Shown: positions 44,397 through 52,083 of the stretch, piece after piece | Layout: every line of letters begins with the position of its first letter | Position numbering within the stretch: the first letter of the stretch is position 1 | Origin: Akkermansia muciniphila | GTDB taxonomy: Bacteria > Verrucomicrobiota > Verrucomicrobiia > Limisphaerales > UBA1100 | Length of the DNA stretch: 58,219 bases | Direction: 5' to 3' | NCBI GenBank assembly: GCA_945903605.1 | Contig: CAMDOH010000007.1 | Coordinates: 1-58,219, forward strand | Program-made: the position numbers and the translations under genes | Notes under the pieces: generated by a model | Told to the model about the DNA's origin: nothing | The model's input: only the letters and a program-made list of their open reading frames with translations | The model's database searches: none

Positions 44397-45098
44397 ATGA
44401 CACGAATAATCTGCATCAGTTCAATCGTGACTGCACTTGCTTGTTCAAGCGTCGGTTTGGCGCAATCAGGTTCTCCAAAATCCAAACAGCCAACTGGGGC
44501 GCCGGGAGTCATCCCCTCTGCAAGTACGACGATCAATGGCACGAATCTAGTTTCAGTCGCGACGTTTCATTACAAAGGCCAACCGTACAATGGCACTGCG
44601 ATCTGGCTGCATCCCAATGGCAAACGCTCCTCTCAAGTTTCCTACATCAATGGCCTCAAAGAGGGACAATCGATTTGGTGGGATGAAAGTTCACAAATCA
44701 AAGAATCCATCATGTACAAGGCCGGACAGATGGATGGAGTTAGGACCACCTGGCATTCAAACAAGGAGAAACGCAGCGAAACAGTTTACAAGGATGGCAA
44801 ACGCATGACGGAGATTTTACTCCATCCCAATGGAAAATCCAAAACCGTGACTGCGTTCAAGGATGACAAAGAGGACGGAGTCCAGAAATGGTTTTATGAA
44901 ACAGGCGAAAAGATGGCGGTCATCAAATACAATGCGGGAATGAAAACTGGCCCTGCTTTCGGATGGCACGAGAATGGCCAAAAGAAATACGAATACGTTT
45001 GGCAGGCTGACAAATTAATCAACACACGCGAATGGGATTCTGACGGAAAAGAAATTCTTGCAGCCAAGAATACCAAAAAGACTTCGCCGAACAACTAA
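44397..45098 (+). CDS. secreted MORN_2-repeat protein (YwqK-like)
   Basis: From ATG 44397 the protein has 233 residues with a signal peptide (about 1-23, ending SVGLAQ). The body is a run of about six MORN_2-type repeats of 23-24 residues (HPNGKRSSQVSYINGLKEG and relatives), like YwqK-family proteins. MORN_2 repeats form beta-hairpin arrays; the name antitoxin for YwqK rests on weak evidence and no toxin gene is next to it. An earlier in-frame ATG (44331) lies within the acyl-CoA ligase stop and lacks a signal sequence at its start. It precedes a paralogue by 31 bp. Confidence 0.82.
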   Translation: MTRIICISSIVTALACSSVGLAQSGSPKSKQPTGAPGVIPSASTTINGTNLVSVATFHYKGQPYNGTAIWLHPNGKRSSQVSYINGLKEGQSIWWDESSQIKESIMYKAGQMDGVRTTWHSNKEKRSETVYKDGKRMTEILLHPNGKSKTVTAFKDDKEDGVQKWFYETGEKMAVIKYNAGMKTGPAFGWHENGQKKYEYVWQADKLINTREWDSDGKEILAAKNTKKTSPNN

Positions 45099-45129
45099 CC
45101 CGACCTATTGCCATTTGGCTTCGGCAACC

Positions 45130-46092
45130 ATGCAACGCCATCGCAACCACGACGTGTATTTTGCGGTTTGGCTGTGCACTTTCGGTTTGATCGGGTTTGC
45201 GGTTTCCTGTTCTCGAACGGAAACCATACCATCGACGCACACCATCCCTATTTCAAAAGTGATCCTGACTGATGGTTTAACGTACGAGATCGGTCAGAAG
45301 TCTCCGCACACAGGAATCATCTTCGATTCATACAGCAATGGAGTGAAGAAGATCCAAGCTCAGTACGTGTCAGGCAAAGCAAATGGGATTCAGCAAACGT
45401 GGTATGAAAATGGTTCGCGCCGTACGTCTGCAACTTACTTGGACGGCAAAGAAAATGGTGCGGCAATGGAATGGCACTCGAATGGCAAAGAGAAAACACT
45501 CGTCCGCTACACAAACGGAATTGCGACAGGCGAGCATCAGACTTGGCACACGAACGGCCAACGATCTCTGCGAGCCAACTACGACGGCGGCAAACTGCAC
45601 GGTCTGATGGAAAGTTGGTTTCCAGACGGCAAGCCCTCGTCACAATCCACTTTTGTGAATGGCAAGACTGAGGGCATCCATCTCACATGGCATGAAAATG
45701 GCCGGACTAATTCCCAAACTCCTTACGAAAATGGCAAACGCAATGGAATTGTGAAGGTATGGAATCCGGACGAATCCTTGGCATCTGAATCCGTTTTCCG
45801 AGATGACAAACTCATCAGCGAGAAGAAATGGGATGCCGCAGGAAATGAAATCAAGGATCAACCTGCATCCATTGGCCGCACGAACATCTGGACCACCACG
45901 ACCCTGAAACAGATTTACATCGGGAAACCACAAGCAACGATCTTTTCTGCTTTCGGAAAACCTGATGGAGCATCGAAGGACGGATGGAACTACAACGGAA
46001 TCCGATTCAATCAAGGCGCGAACACTCCCACAATTCATCAAGTTCGATTTCATTTCGCCAGTGGCAAAGTCCAGAATATCCAAATCGAATAG
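45130..46092 (+). CDS. lipoprotein with regular MORN_2 repeats and BamE-like C-terminal domain
   Basis: A 320-residue paralogue of the preceding gene. An N-terminal hydrophobic segment ends in a lipobox (FAVSC), predicting an anchored lipoprotein. Residues 68-211 are six consecutive 24-residue repeats without indels (W at position 24, G at 4, 15 and 19 in most), then a degenerate seventh. The last about 65 residues, IYIGKPQATIFSAFGKPDG then VRFHFASGKVQNI, resemble the SmpA/OmlA (BamE) fold, known in outer-membrane assembly lipoproteins. The fusion of both domains is unusual. A chance resemblance in the C-terminal part is possible. It is followed by tRNA-Ser after 89 bp. Confidence 0.8.
   Translation: MQRHRNHDVYFAVWLCTFGLIGFAVSCSRTETIPSTHTIPISKVILTDGLTYEIGQKSPHTGIIFDSYSNGVKKIQAQYVSGKANGIQQTWYENGSRRTSATYLDGKENGAAMEWHSNGKEKTLVRYTNGIATGEHQTWHTNGQRSLRANYDGGKLHGLMESWFPDGKPSSQSTFVNGKTEGIHLTWHENGRTNSQTPYENGKRNGIVKVWNPDESLASESVFRDDKLISEKKWDAAGNEIKDQPASIGRTNIWTTTTLKQIYIGKPQATIFSAFGKPDGASKDGWNYNGIRFNQGANTPTIHQVRFHFASGKVQNIQIE
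45331..45762 (+). repeat. six in-frame 72-bp tandem MORN_2 repeats
   Basis: Six units of exactly 24 codons each, starting at YSNG, YENG, HSNG, HTNG, FPDG and HENG. The nucleotide sequence has diverged but the length register is kept perfectly. A seventh, one codon shorter, follows to about 45831. Confidence 0.85.
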
Positions 46093-46142
46093 TTTTCAAC
46101 GAATTCAAGCAGCGCAACATTGTCGTCCTGACTCGAATCTGT

Positions 46143-46169
46143 TTGTCAGCCAATCTTCGGCGAGATAAT
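46143..46169 (+). promoter_or_regulatory. putative sigma-70 promoter of tRNA-Ser
   Basis: TTGTCA (46143-46148) and GATAAT (46164-46169) each match consensus in five of six bases with a 15-bp spacer. The tRNA starts 12 nt after the -10 box. The spacer is a little short. Confidence 0.45.
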
Positions 46170-46181
46170 TTCGGTCTGCGC

Positions 46182-46271
46182 GGAAGGGTGGCTGAGTGGT
46201 TTAAGGCACCTGATTCGAAATCAGGCGCAGGGGAAACTCTGTCGGGGGTTCGAATCCCTCCCCTTCCGCCA
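46182..46271 (+). tRNA. tRNA-Ser(CGA)
   Basis: A complete class II tRNA of 90 nt. Acceptor stem GGAAGGG/CCCTTCC (46182-46188, 46261-46267), discriminator G and an encoded CCA (46269-46271). The anticodon arm CCTGA/TCAGG encloses TTCGAAA, giving anticodon CGA for the serine codon UCG. A long variable arm precedes the T arm with TTCGAAT loop. It lies between a MORN-repeat gene and an amidohydrolase gene whose start is only 21 nt past the CCA. Confidence 0.97.
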
Positions 46272-46291
46272 TTCAACCGCTTTCAACCGCT
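46272..46291 (+). repeat. 10-bp perfect tandem duplication after tRNA-Ser
   Basis: TTCAACCGCT occurs twice in direct succession (46272-46281 and 46282-46291), filling almost all of the spacer between the tRNA 3' end and the ATG at 46293. Confidence 0.9.
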
Positions 46292-46292
46292 T

Positions 46293-47267
46293 ATGAAACG
46301 TATTGATGCGCACCTACACCTCGTTGGTGATGGTTCCTCTGCTACAGGTTGCTGGTTGGACAGTTCAGTTTTTCGGTTGCCGTTACAGGCTTTGATGCTC
46401 CGACACATGGGCGTTCCACTCTCCGCATTATTCCGAAATCTTGACCAACATTATCTCCGCAGACTACTCACTCTCACAGAACATTGCACTTTGGATGCGT
46501 TTGTTTTACTCGCACAAGAACAGGTTTACGACGACCACGGTCGGCTTGCCAAAGGCTGGGGCACTGCTTACGTGCCCAATGACTACGTACTATCAGTAGC
46601 CAAACAATTCCCGCGATTTCTTCCCGCCGTCTCCGTTCATCCCGCACGTCCGGATGCAATGGATGAGTTGAATCGCTGCATAGACGCTGGCGCTGTCATG
46701 ATGAAATGCCTACCGATGTGCCAAAACATCGACACCACCAATCCGCGATTCAAGAGATTCTGGGAACGAATGGCCGAAGTACGAATGCCGTTGCTTGCCC
46801 ATGCCGGAGGCGAACACACATTGCAAGTCGTCCGACCAGATTTCGCCGACCCCGATCGGCTAGAATTCCCACTTCAATGCGGCGTCACCGTCATCGCCGC
46901 GCACGCTGCGGCAAAGAGCGGATTGTTCGATACTCAATATTTTCCGCGACTCATTTCCATGATGGAACGCCACCCCAATCTGTACGCCGACAACAGTGCC
47001 TTCAACTGCAACTTTCGCGGCCAAGTCACTCCGCAGTGCCTTCAGACTCCCGTGGTGGAACGCATCGTGTACGGCAGCGATTTTCCAGTTCCCTGCTTTC
47101 CTTTTTTTCCCTGGATCCAAGGACAGATCGACTGGGCTACTTATCAACGCGCAGCACGGATTCCAAACCCGATTGAGCGCGATTACCAACTCAAGCGCGC
47201 CATGGGTTTCCCAGAAGAAACGTTCACGCGCATCGGTAAATTGCTCCGGATGCCACAAGAGAAATAA
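46293..47267 (+). CDS. amidohydrolase family 2 (TIM-barrel metal-dependent hydrolase)
   Basis: A 324-residue enzyme. From ATG 46293 it begins RIDAHLHL with the HxH metal motif (residues 6-8). Further metal or catalytic residues appear in LLAHAGGEH, VIAAHAAA and VYGSDFP, as in amidohydrolase_2 proteins (decarboxylases and hydrolases). The substrate is unknown. The frame is open upstream through the tRNA; those codons are rejected because a tRNA occupies the region. It is likely on the tRNA transcript. Its stop is 50 bp before the next gene. Confidence 0.85.
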   Translation: MKRIDAHLHLVGDGSSATGCWLDSSVFRLPLQALMLRHMGVPLSALFRNLDQHYLRRLLTLTEHCTLDAFVLLAQEQVYDDHGRLAKGWGTAYVPNDYVLSVAKQFPRFLPAVSVHPARPDAMDELNRCIDAGAVMMKCLPMCQNIDTTNPRFKRFWERMAEVRMPLLAHAGGEHTLQVVRPDFADPDRLEFPLQCGVTVIAAHAAAKSGLFDTQYFPRLISMMERHPNLYADNSAFNCNFRGQVTPQCLQTPVVERIVYGSDFPVPCFPFFPWIQGQIDWATYQRAARIPNPIERDYQLKRAMGFPEETFTRIGKLLRMPQEK

Positions 47268-47317
47268 CCCACGACAATCCCCTTGTCCCAGCAGTGTCGT
47301 GCGCCTATCGTTTGCAG

Positions 47318-49609
47318 ATGCCACGGCAACTTCTACTGACATTCCTTTTTTTCATTTCACACTTTCAATCTGCAGCGAACGCACAACAAGCACCCGTCAC
47401 ATTGACCGGTACAAAACCGCTCATGATGGAAGGAGATATTCCTTCGCAGCTTGTCGATGTCGCCGACCGTTTTTTATTGGGTGAACTCGAAAAGGCAGCC
47501 AAAGCACGCCCAACATTCTGGAAGCGAAACCTTACTTCGCCTCTCGCATACAACCAATCCATCGCCACCAACCGCGCTCGACTCGCCTTCATCCTCGGCG
47601 TTCGCGACACTCGCATTCCCGCCACCGGATTGCACATGGAAGAATCCACTTCGCAATCCGCGCTCGTTGGCAAAGGAAACAATTATCACATCTACGCCAT
47701 TTCCTGGCCGGCCTTCGCCGATGTTCGTGGCGAAGGGTTGATGCTCGTGCCATCCAATCGTCAACCCATTGCCAACATCATCGCCCTGCCACATGCCGAT
47801 AACACTCCCGAGGAATTGTGCGGTCTGACCCTCGGCATTCCAGCCCAATTGCAATATGCGCGCCGCCTCGCTGAGAGCGGCTGCCGAGTCGTCGTTCCAC
47901 TCATCATCAACCGGCAAGAAAAACGCGCGGGCATCAACAACCGCGAATGGCTCTACCGCTCCGCATTTGAAATGGGCCGCACACTCACCGGCCTCGAAAT
48001 TGGAAAGATCCTCGCCGTCGTCGATTGCTTCGAGAAAATCGACAAAGCCCCCATCGGCGTTTTTGGCTGGGGTGATGGCGGAATGCTCGCACTCTATGCC
48101 GCCGCGCTCGATACACGCATCACCGCCACTGGCGTGAGCGGCCATTTCGAAAATCGAAATGTCATCTGGCAACAACCACTCGATCGAAATGTGTTTGGAC
48201 TACTCGAACAATTTGGCGATGCCGAATTGGCGACTATGATTGCCCCTCGAAAATTGATCGTTGAATTCGCCAAATCACCCGAAGCAACGAAGCGTGGCGG
48301 AAATGGCGGCCCGTACGACATCATCACGCCTAAACAGGAAACGGTCGAAACTGAATACCAGCGCGCATTGAGTCTGATAAACGGACTTACCGCCGAGCCA
48401 ACATTGAGCCTTCAAATCCCAGTGGATGGTGACTTGCGTCATGGCCGCGACCCCACGCTCCGACAATTTCTCGGCGACCTTTCATCCAAGATTGTCCTCG
48501 GCCCATCCACGCAATCTCCCGAGCATCTTCGCGACAATTTCGATCCCGCTCCGCGTCATGTGCGACAGATGCACGAAATTGAACGCCACACTCAAGCGCT
48601 ACTTCGAGAAAGCCATTGGGCGCGCCAGGAGTCTTTTTGGAACAAGATCGACACGAAGTCCGTCACAAATTATGAAGCGTCGGCAGTCTCGTTTAGGAAT
48701 TACTTTTACGACGAGATCATCGGGCGCTTCCCCAACACTGTACTACCGCCTGCCGCGCAAACTCGAAGGGTGGATGAGAATCCTAAATGGACACGCTACG
48801 AAGTCGTGCTCGATGTGTTCGATGGAGTATTTGCTTACGGACTTCTCACCATTCCGAAAAACATCGGAAAGACCGAGCAGCGACCCGTTGTCGTCTGCCA
48901 GCACGGTCTGGAAGGAACCCCGCAGGATGTCATCGGCGAGCCAAGCAAACAATATTACAAGGCGTTCGCCACAGAACTGGCCGAGCGCGGCTTCATTACA
49001 TTTGCTCCCCAGAACCTTTATAAGTTCAAAGATCGTTTCCGCACGTTGCAGCGCAAAGCAAACCCACTGAAGAAAACCCTGTTCTCCATCATCACGCCGC
49101 AGCATCAGCAAATCGTGGACTGGCTTCAAACGCTTCCAAACGTCGACCCCAAACGTATCGGTTTTTACGGACTGAGCTACGGCGGCAAAACGGCCATGCG
49201 AGTACCCGCGCTTGTGACCGACTACGCGCTTTCAATCTGTTCCGCAGATTTCAATGAATGGGTGGATAAAAATGCTTCCACTCGAAATCCTCGCAGCTAC
49301 ATCAATACAGGCGAGTACGAGATTTTTGAGTACGATCTCGGTCACACTTTCAACTATGCAGAAATGGCCGCGTTGATCTGTCCTCGCCCATTTATGGTTG
49401 AACGCGGCCACACCGATGGAGTCGCAGACGACTGGACTGTCGCTTGGGAGTATTCACGAGTGCGCTTCCTTTACGCGCATCGACTGAAGATTCCTGACAA
49501 GACAGAGATCGAGTGGTTCGACGGGCCACACACCATCAATGGCAAAGCGACTTACGATTTTCTGCACCGTCATCTACTCTGGCCAAAACCATCCGAACCG
49601 AAGAAATAA
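47318..49609 (+). CDS. secreted two-domain alpha/beta hydrolase, first domain with degenerate nucleophile
   Basis: From ATG 47318 the protein has 763 residues with a signal peptide (ending about 22). Two alpha/beta-hydrolase domains resemble acetyl xylan esterase/dienelactone hydrolase-type enzymes. The first has GVFGWGDGGML (about 248-258): aligned with the second, the nucleophile position is Gly, so it is probably inactive. The second keeps GFYGLSYGGKTA (Ser about 620), an acidic loop HTDGVADD and His in GPHTI near the C-terminus. A GTG/ATG at 47294 is an alternative start. The substrate may be a sugar ester (inference). Its stop abuts the convergent aminotransferase stop. Confidence 0.83.
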   Translation: MPRQLLLTFLFFISHFQSAANAQQAPVTLTGTKPLMMEGDIPSQLVDVADRFLLGELEKAAKARPTFWKRNLTSPLAYNQSIATNRARLAFILGVRDTRIPATGLHMEESTSQSALVGKGNNYHIYAISWPAFADVRGEGLMLVPSNRQPIANIIALPHADNTPEELCGLTLGIPAQLQYARRLAESGCRVVVPLIINRQEKRAGINNREWLYRSAFEMGRTLTGLEIGKILAVVDCFEKIDKAPIGVFGWGDGGMLALYAAALDTRITATGVSGHFENRNVIWQQPLDRNVFGLLEQFGDAELATMIAPRKLIVEFAKSPEATKRGGNGGPYDIITPKQETVETEYQRALSLINGLTAEPTLSLQIPVDGDLRHGRDPTLRQFLGDLSSKIVLGPSTQSPEHLRDNFDPAPRHVRQMHEIERHTQALLRESHWARQESFWNKIDTKSVTNYEASAVSFRNYFYDEIIGRFPNTVLPPAAQTRRVDENPKWTRYEVVLDVFDGVFAYGLLTIPKNIGKTEQRPVVVCQHGLEGTPQDVIGEPSKQYYKAFATELAERGFITFAPQNLYKFKDRFRTLQRKANPLKKTLFSIITPQHQQIVDWLQTLPNVDPKRIGFYGLSYGGKTAMRVPALVTDYALSICSADFNEWVDKNASTRNPRSYINTGEYEIFEYDLGHTFNYAEMAALICPRPFMVERGHTDGVADDWTVAWEYSRVRFLYAHRLKIPDKTEIEWFDGPHTINGKATYDFLHRHLLWPKPSEPKK

Positions 49610-50773
49610 TCAAGCCGCTGCTGCAAGTGCTGCCACGGTGTCATTTTTGTGTCCCAATTCGTTTAGGATATGGCTCAAAGCTCTGAGGCACTCATGCACA
49701 TTACTCTTGCTCGATGTGTGTCCCATCAATCCGATGCGAACTATTTTGCCTTTGAGCGGCCCCAGCCCAGCACCAATCTCAATGTTGAAATCGATGAGCA
49801 TCCGTTTACGTAACACCGCCTCGTCCACGCCTTCAGGAACTCGCACCGCATTGAGTTGCCATAACTGATGCCCTTCTTGCGAGGAAATCTCCAGTCCCAT
49901 TGACTTGAGTCCAGCCTTGAGCGCGAGGTGGTTTTCCTCATGTCGGCGCCAGCGATTTTCCAATCCTTCCTCCAAAACCAATCGCAGCGCCTCGTGCAAA
50001 GCGTAGTTCATCGAGATGGGGGCCGTGTGATGATACACGCGCTCCTGCCCCCAATAATTGGCAAGTAGGTTCACATCGAGATACCAGCTTTGCACTTTAT
50101 CGCGCCGCTTCGCCGCAGTTTCGAGCGCTCGCGGACTCAATGAAACCGGCGAAAGCCCCGGTGGACAACTCAGGCACTTTTGCGTACCGCTATAGATTGC
50201 ATCCACATTCCAATCGTCGACACGCACTGGGCACCCCCCCAGCGAAGTCACAGCATCGAGCAGCAACAACGCACCCGCATCGTGCGCCAGTTTGGATAAT
50301 TCCTCGACCGGTGTGAGCGCACCTGTACTTGTCTCCGCATGGACAAAGGCAACCAGCTTTGGTCGAGGCACAATCTTGAGCGCGGCGGCAATTTGTTGCG
50401 GGTCGATAATCTTGCCCCAAGGGGATTCCACCTTCGTGACTTTCGCGCCGCAACGCTCTGCCACATCCACCATGCGAGTCCCGAACACCCCATTCACACC
50501 AATGATCACCTCGTCCCCTCGCTCGATCAAATTGGCGAAACAAAACTCCATTCCCGCACTGCCCGTGCCGCTCACAGGAAAAGTCATATCGTTCTTGGTT
50601 AGAAAAACTGCACGGAGCATCGATTTGATCTCTTCCATCATCTTTACAAAAGAGGGGTCGAGGTGACCTACCAATGGCAGTGACATGGCGTGCAGCACTG
50701 AAGGCGGAGCATCGCTCGGCCCAGGCCCCATCAGAATTCTTCGTGGCGGTTGAAACTCGGCGACAATCGACAT
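49610..50773 (-). CDS. alanine-glyoxylate/serine-type class V aminotransferase
   Basis: A 387-residue PLP enzyme of the AGT/serine-pyruvate aminotransferase group. The N-terminal RILMGPGPSDAPPSVL is characteristic. AETSTGALTPV, LLLDAVTSLGG (Asp contacting the PLP nitrogen) and SGTQKCLSCPPGLSP with the Schiff-base lysine follow. It probably converts glyoxylate to glycine with alanine or serine as donor. The start ATG is conventional; no Shine-Dalgarno sequence. It diverges from a sarcosine oxidase-like gene over 113 bp and lies near glcDEF and gcvHT, which suits a glyoxylate role. Confidence 0.9.
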   Translation of the reverse strand: MSIVAEFQPPRRILMGPGPSDAPPSVLHAMSLPLVGHLDPSFVKMMEEIKSMLRAVFLTKNDMTFPVSGTGSAGMEFCFANLIERGDEVIIGVNGVFGTRMVDVAERCGAKVTKVESPWGKIIDPQQIAAALKIVPRPKLVAFVHAETSTGALTPVEELSKLAHDAGALLLLDAVTSLGGCPVRVDDWNVDAIYSGTQKCLSCPPGLSPVSLSPRALETAAKRRDKVQSWYLDVNLLANYWGQERVYHHTAPISMNYALHEALRLVLEEGLENRWRRHEENHLALKAGLKSMGLEISSQEGHQLWQLNAVRVPEGVDEAVLRKRMLIDFNIEIGAGLGPLKGKIVRIGLMGHTSSKSNVHECLRALSHILNELGHKNDTVAALAAAA

Positions 50774-50841
50774 GGCTCAATCGTAAGCCTGCTGCTGTCC
50801 GCGCACAATGCTTTGATGATCGCCATCAACAAAACCCACGA

Positions 50842-50868
50842 ATTATTCCAGTGTTGTTTCATCGTCAA
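50842..50868 (-). promoter_or_regulatory. possible promoter of the aminotransferase gene
   Basis: On the minus strand TTGACG (50863-50868) and AATAAT (50842-50847) each match consensus in five of six bases with a 15-bp spacer, about 70 bp before the start codon. Confidence 0.3.
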
Positions 50869-50886
50869 CCTCTCTATTTTCCAGCC

Positions 50887-52011
50887 GTGCGCGCTTCGTA
50901 TGATGTCATCATTGCTGGACTCGGCGCGATGGGAAGTGCCGCCGCTTTTCACCTCGCGCAACGCGGCCAACGTGTTCTTGGCTTGGATCAATTCACTCCA
51001 CCACACACTTTCGGATCCTCACACGGACAGACACGCATCATTCGCCAAGCCTATTTCGAAAATCCTTGCTACGTCCCGCTTCTACTACGAGCGTATGAAT
51101 TGTGGAGCGACCTCGAAGATTGTACCGACCAGAAGCTGCTTCATATCACAGGAGGACTCATGGTGGGCCGCCCCGAAAGCTCACTCGTTCGAGGCGCACT
51201 GCAAAGTTCACAACTTCACAATTTGCCTCATGAGCTTTTGGAATCTCACGAAATGCGCCATCGCTTCCCTGCCCTTCATCCTGAGAGAGACATGATTGCC
51301 CTTTTCGAGCCTCGGGCGGGAGTTTTGATCGCCGAGAAATGCGTACAGGCTCATCTCGATCTCGCTCGCAAATCAGGCGCGACGCTCCAATTCAATGAGC
51401 TCGTCACGAGTTGGAACGCTGATGGAACAGGCATTCGAGTTCAGACATCCTCTGGAGAATATAGAGCGACATCCCTCGTACTTACTTCCGGAGCTTGGTT
51501 GACAAAACTATTGCCAGATTTACAAGTGCCACTCTCACTCGAAAGACAGGTGCAATTCTGGTTCGACCCCATCCAAAGAACCGCCGATTTTCAGCCGGGA
51601 CGTTGCCCAATTCACCTTTGGGAATTTGACTCAGGCAGGTTCTTCTACAGCATTCCAGATTTTGGCCGCGGAGTGAAAGTAGCCCGTCACCACGAAGGCA
51701 TTCCGACTTCGCCCGAATCCATTGAGCGAGTGGTTAGCCCCATTGAGATTGAAGATATGCGACAAACGATTCGGCGATTCATGCCAGGTGCAGATGGCAA
51801 TATTCGCGATGCTGCATCGTGCATTTATACAAATACGCCTGACGGCCATTTCTGGATTGACCGCCATCCACATTGCAATCCAGTGCTCATCGCAAGTCCC
51901 TGTTCGGGACACGGATTTAAGTTCGCGGCAGTACTTGGCGAAGCCATCGCCGACCTGATCTGCAACGGACAATCAAGATTTGACCTGAATCTTTTTCGTA
52001 CTCGATTCTGA
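50887..52011 (+). CDS. sarcosine oxidase/N-methyl-amino-acid oxidase (monomeric MSOX/MTOX type)
   Basis: FAD-dependent amine oxidase removing N-methyl groups as formaldehyde. From GTG 50887 (RASYDVIIAGLGAMG) it has 374 residues, the family length. The Rossmann motif is at residues 5-20, SSHGQTRIIRQAYFENP follows, and CIYTNTPDGHFWIDRHP carries the cysteine that binds FAD covalently in monomeric sarcosine oxidase. A frame opening at 50674 would overlap the divergent aminotransferase by 100 bp and was rejected. The substrate could be sarcosine, giving glycine, or another N-methyl amino acid. Confidence 0.88.
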   Translation: MRASYDVIIAGLGAMGSAAAFHLAQRGQRVLGLDQFTPPHTFGSSHGQTRIIRQAYFENPCYVPLLLRAYELWSDLEDCTDQKLLHITGGLMVGRPESSLVRGALQSSQLHNLPHELLESHEMRHRFPALHPERDMIALFEPRAGVLIAEKCVQAHLDLARKSGATLQFNELVTSWNADGTGIRVQTSSGEYRATSLVLTSGAWLTKLLPDLQVPLSLERQVQFWFDPIQRTADFQPGRCPIHLWEFDSGRFFYSIPDFGRGVKVARHHEGIPTSPESIERVVSPIEIEDMRQTIRRFMPGADGNIRDAASCIYTNTPDGHFWIDRHPHCNPVLIASPCSGHGFKFAAVLGEAIADLICNGQSRFDLNLFRTRF

Positions 52012-52083
52012 AATCAAGTTCTGATTTGCGTCGGCCCCTTTGCTCCCTCGACACATCGGGACACTCTTCGTAGGCTTCGCGCG

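Noticed and set aside
45331-45762. Regular 72-bp periodicity as a CRISPR-like array
   Set aside because: The repeats are in-frame protein repeats with diverged nucleotides; there are no identical repeats or spacers.
45984-46292. Upstream extension of the amidohydrolase frame
   Set aside because: It would translate through the tRNA-Ser gene; the HxH motif begins right after the ATG at 46293.
47270-47301. CACGACA/TGTCGTG inverted repeat between the amidohydrolase and hydrolase genes
   Set aside because: The loop is 18 nt and no T-run follows; it was not strong enough to call a terminator.
50674-50886. Upstream extension of the sarcosine oxidase-like frame
   Set aside because: It overlaps the divergent aminotransferase by 100 bp, and the FAD-binding motif starts right after the GTG at 50887.
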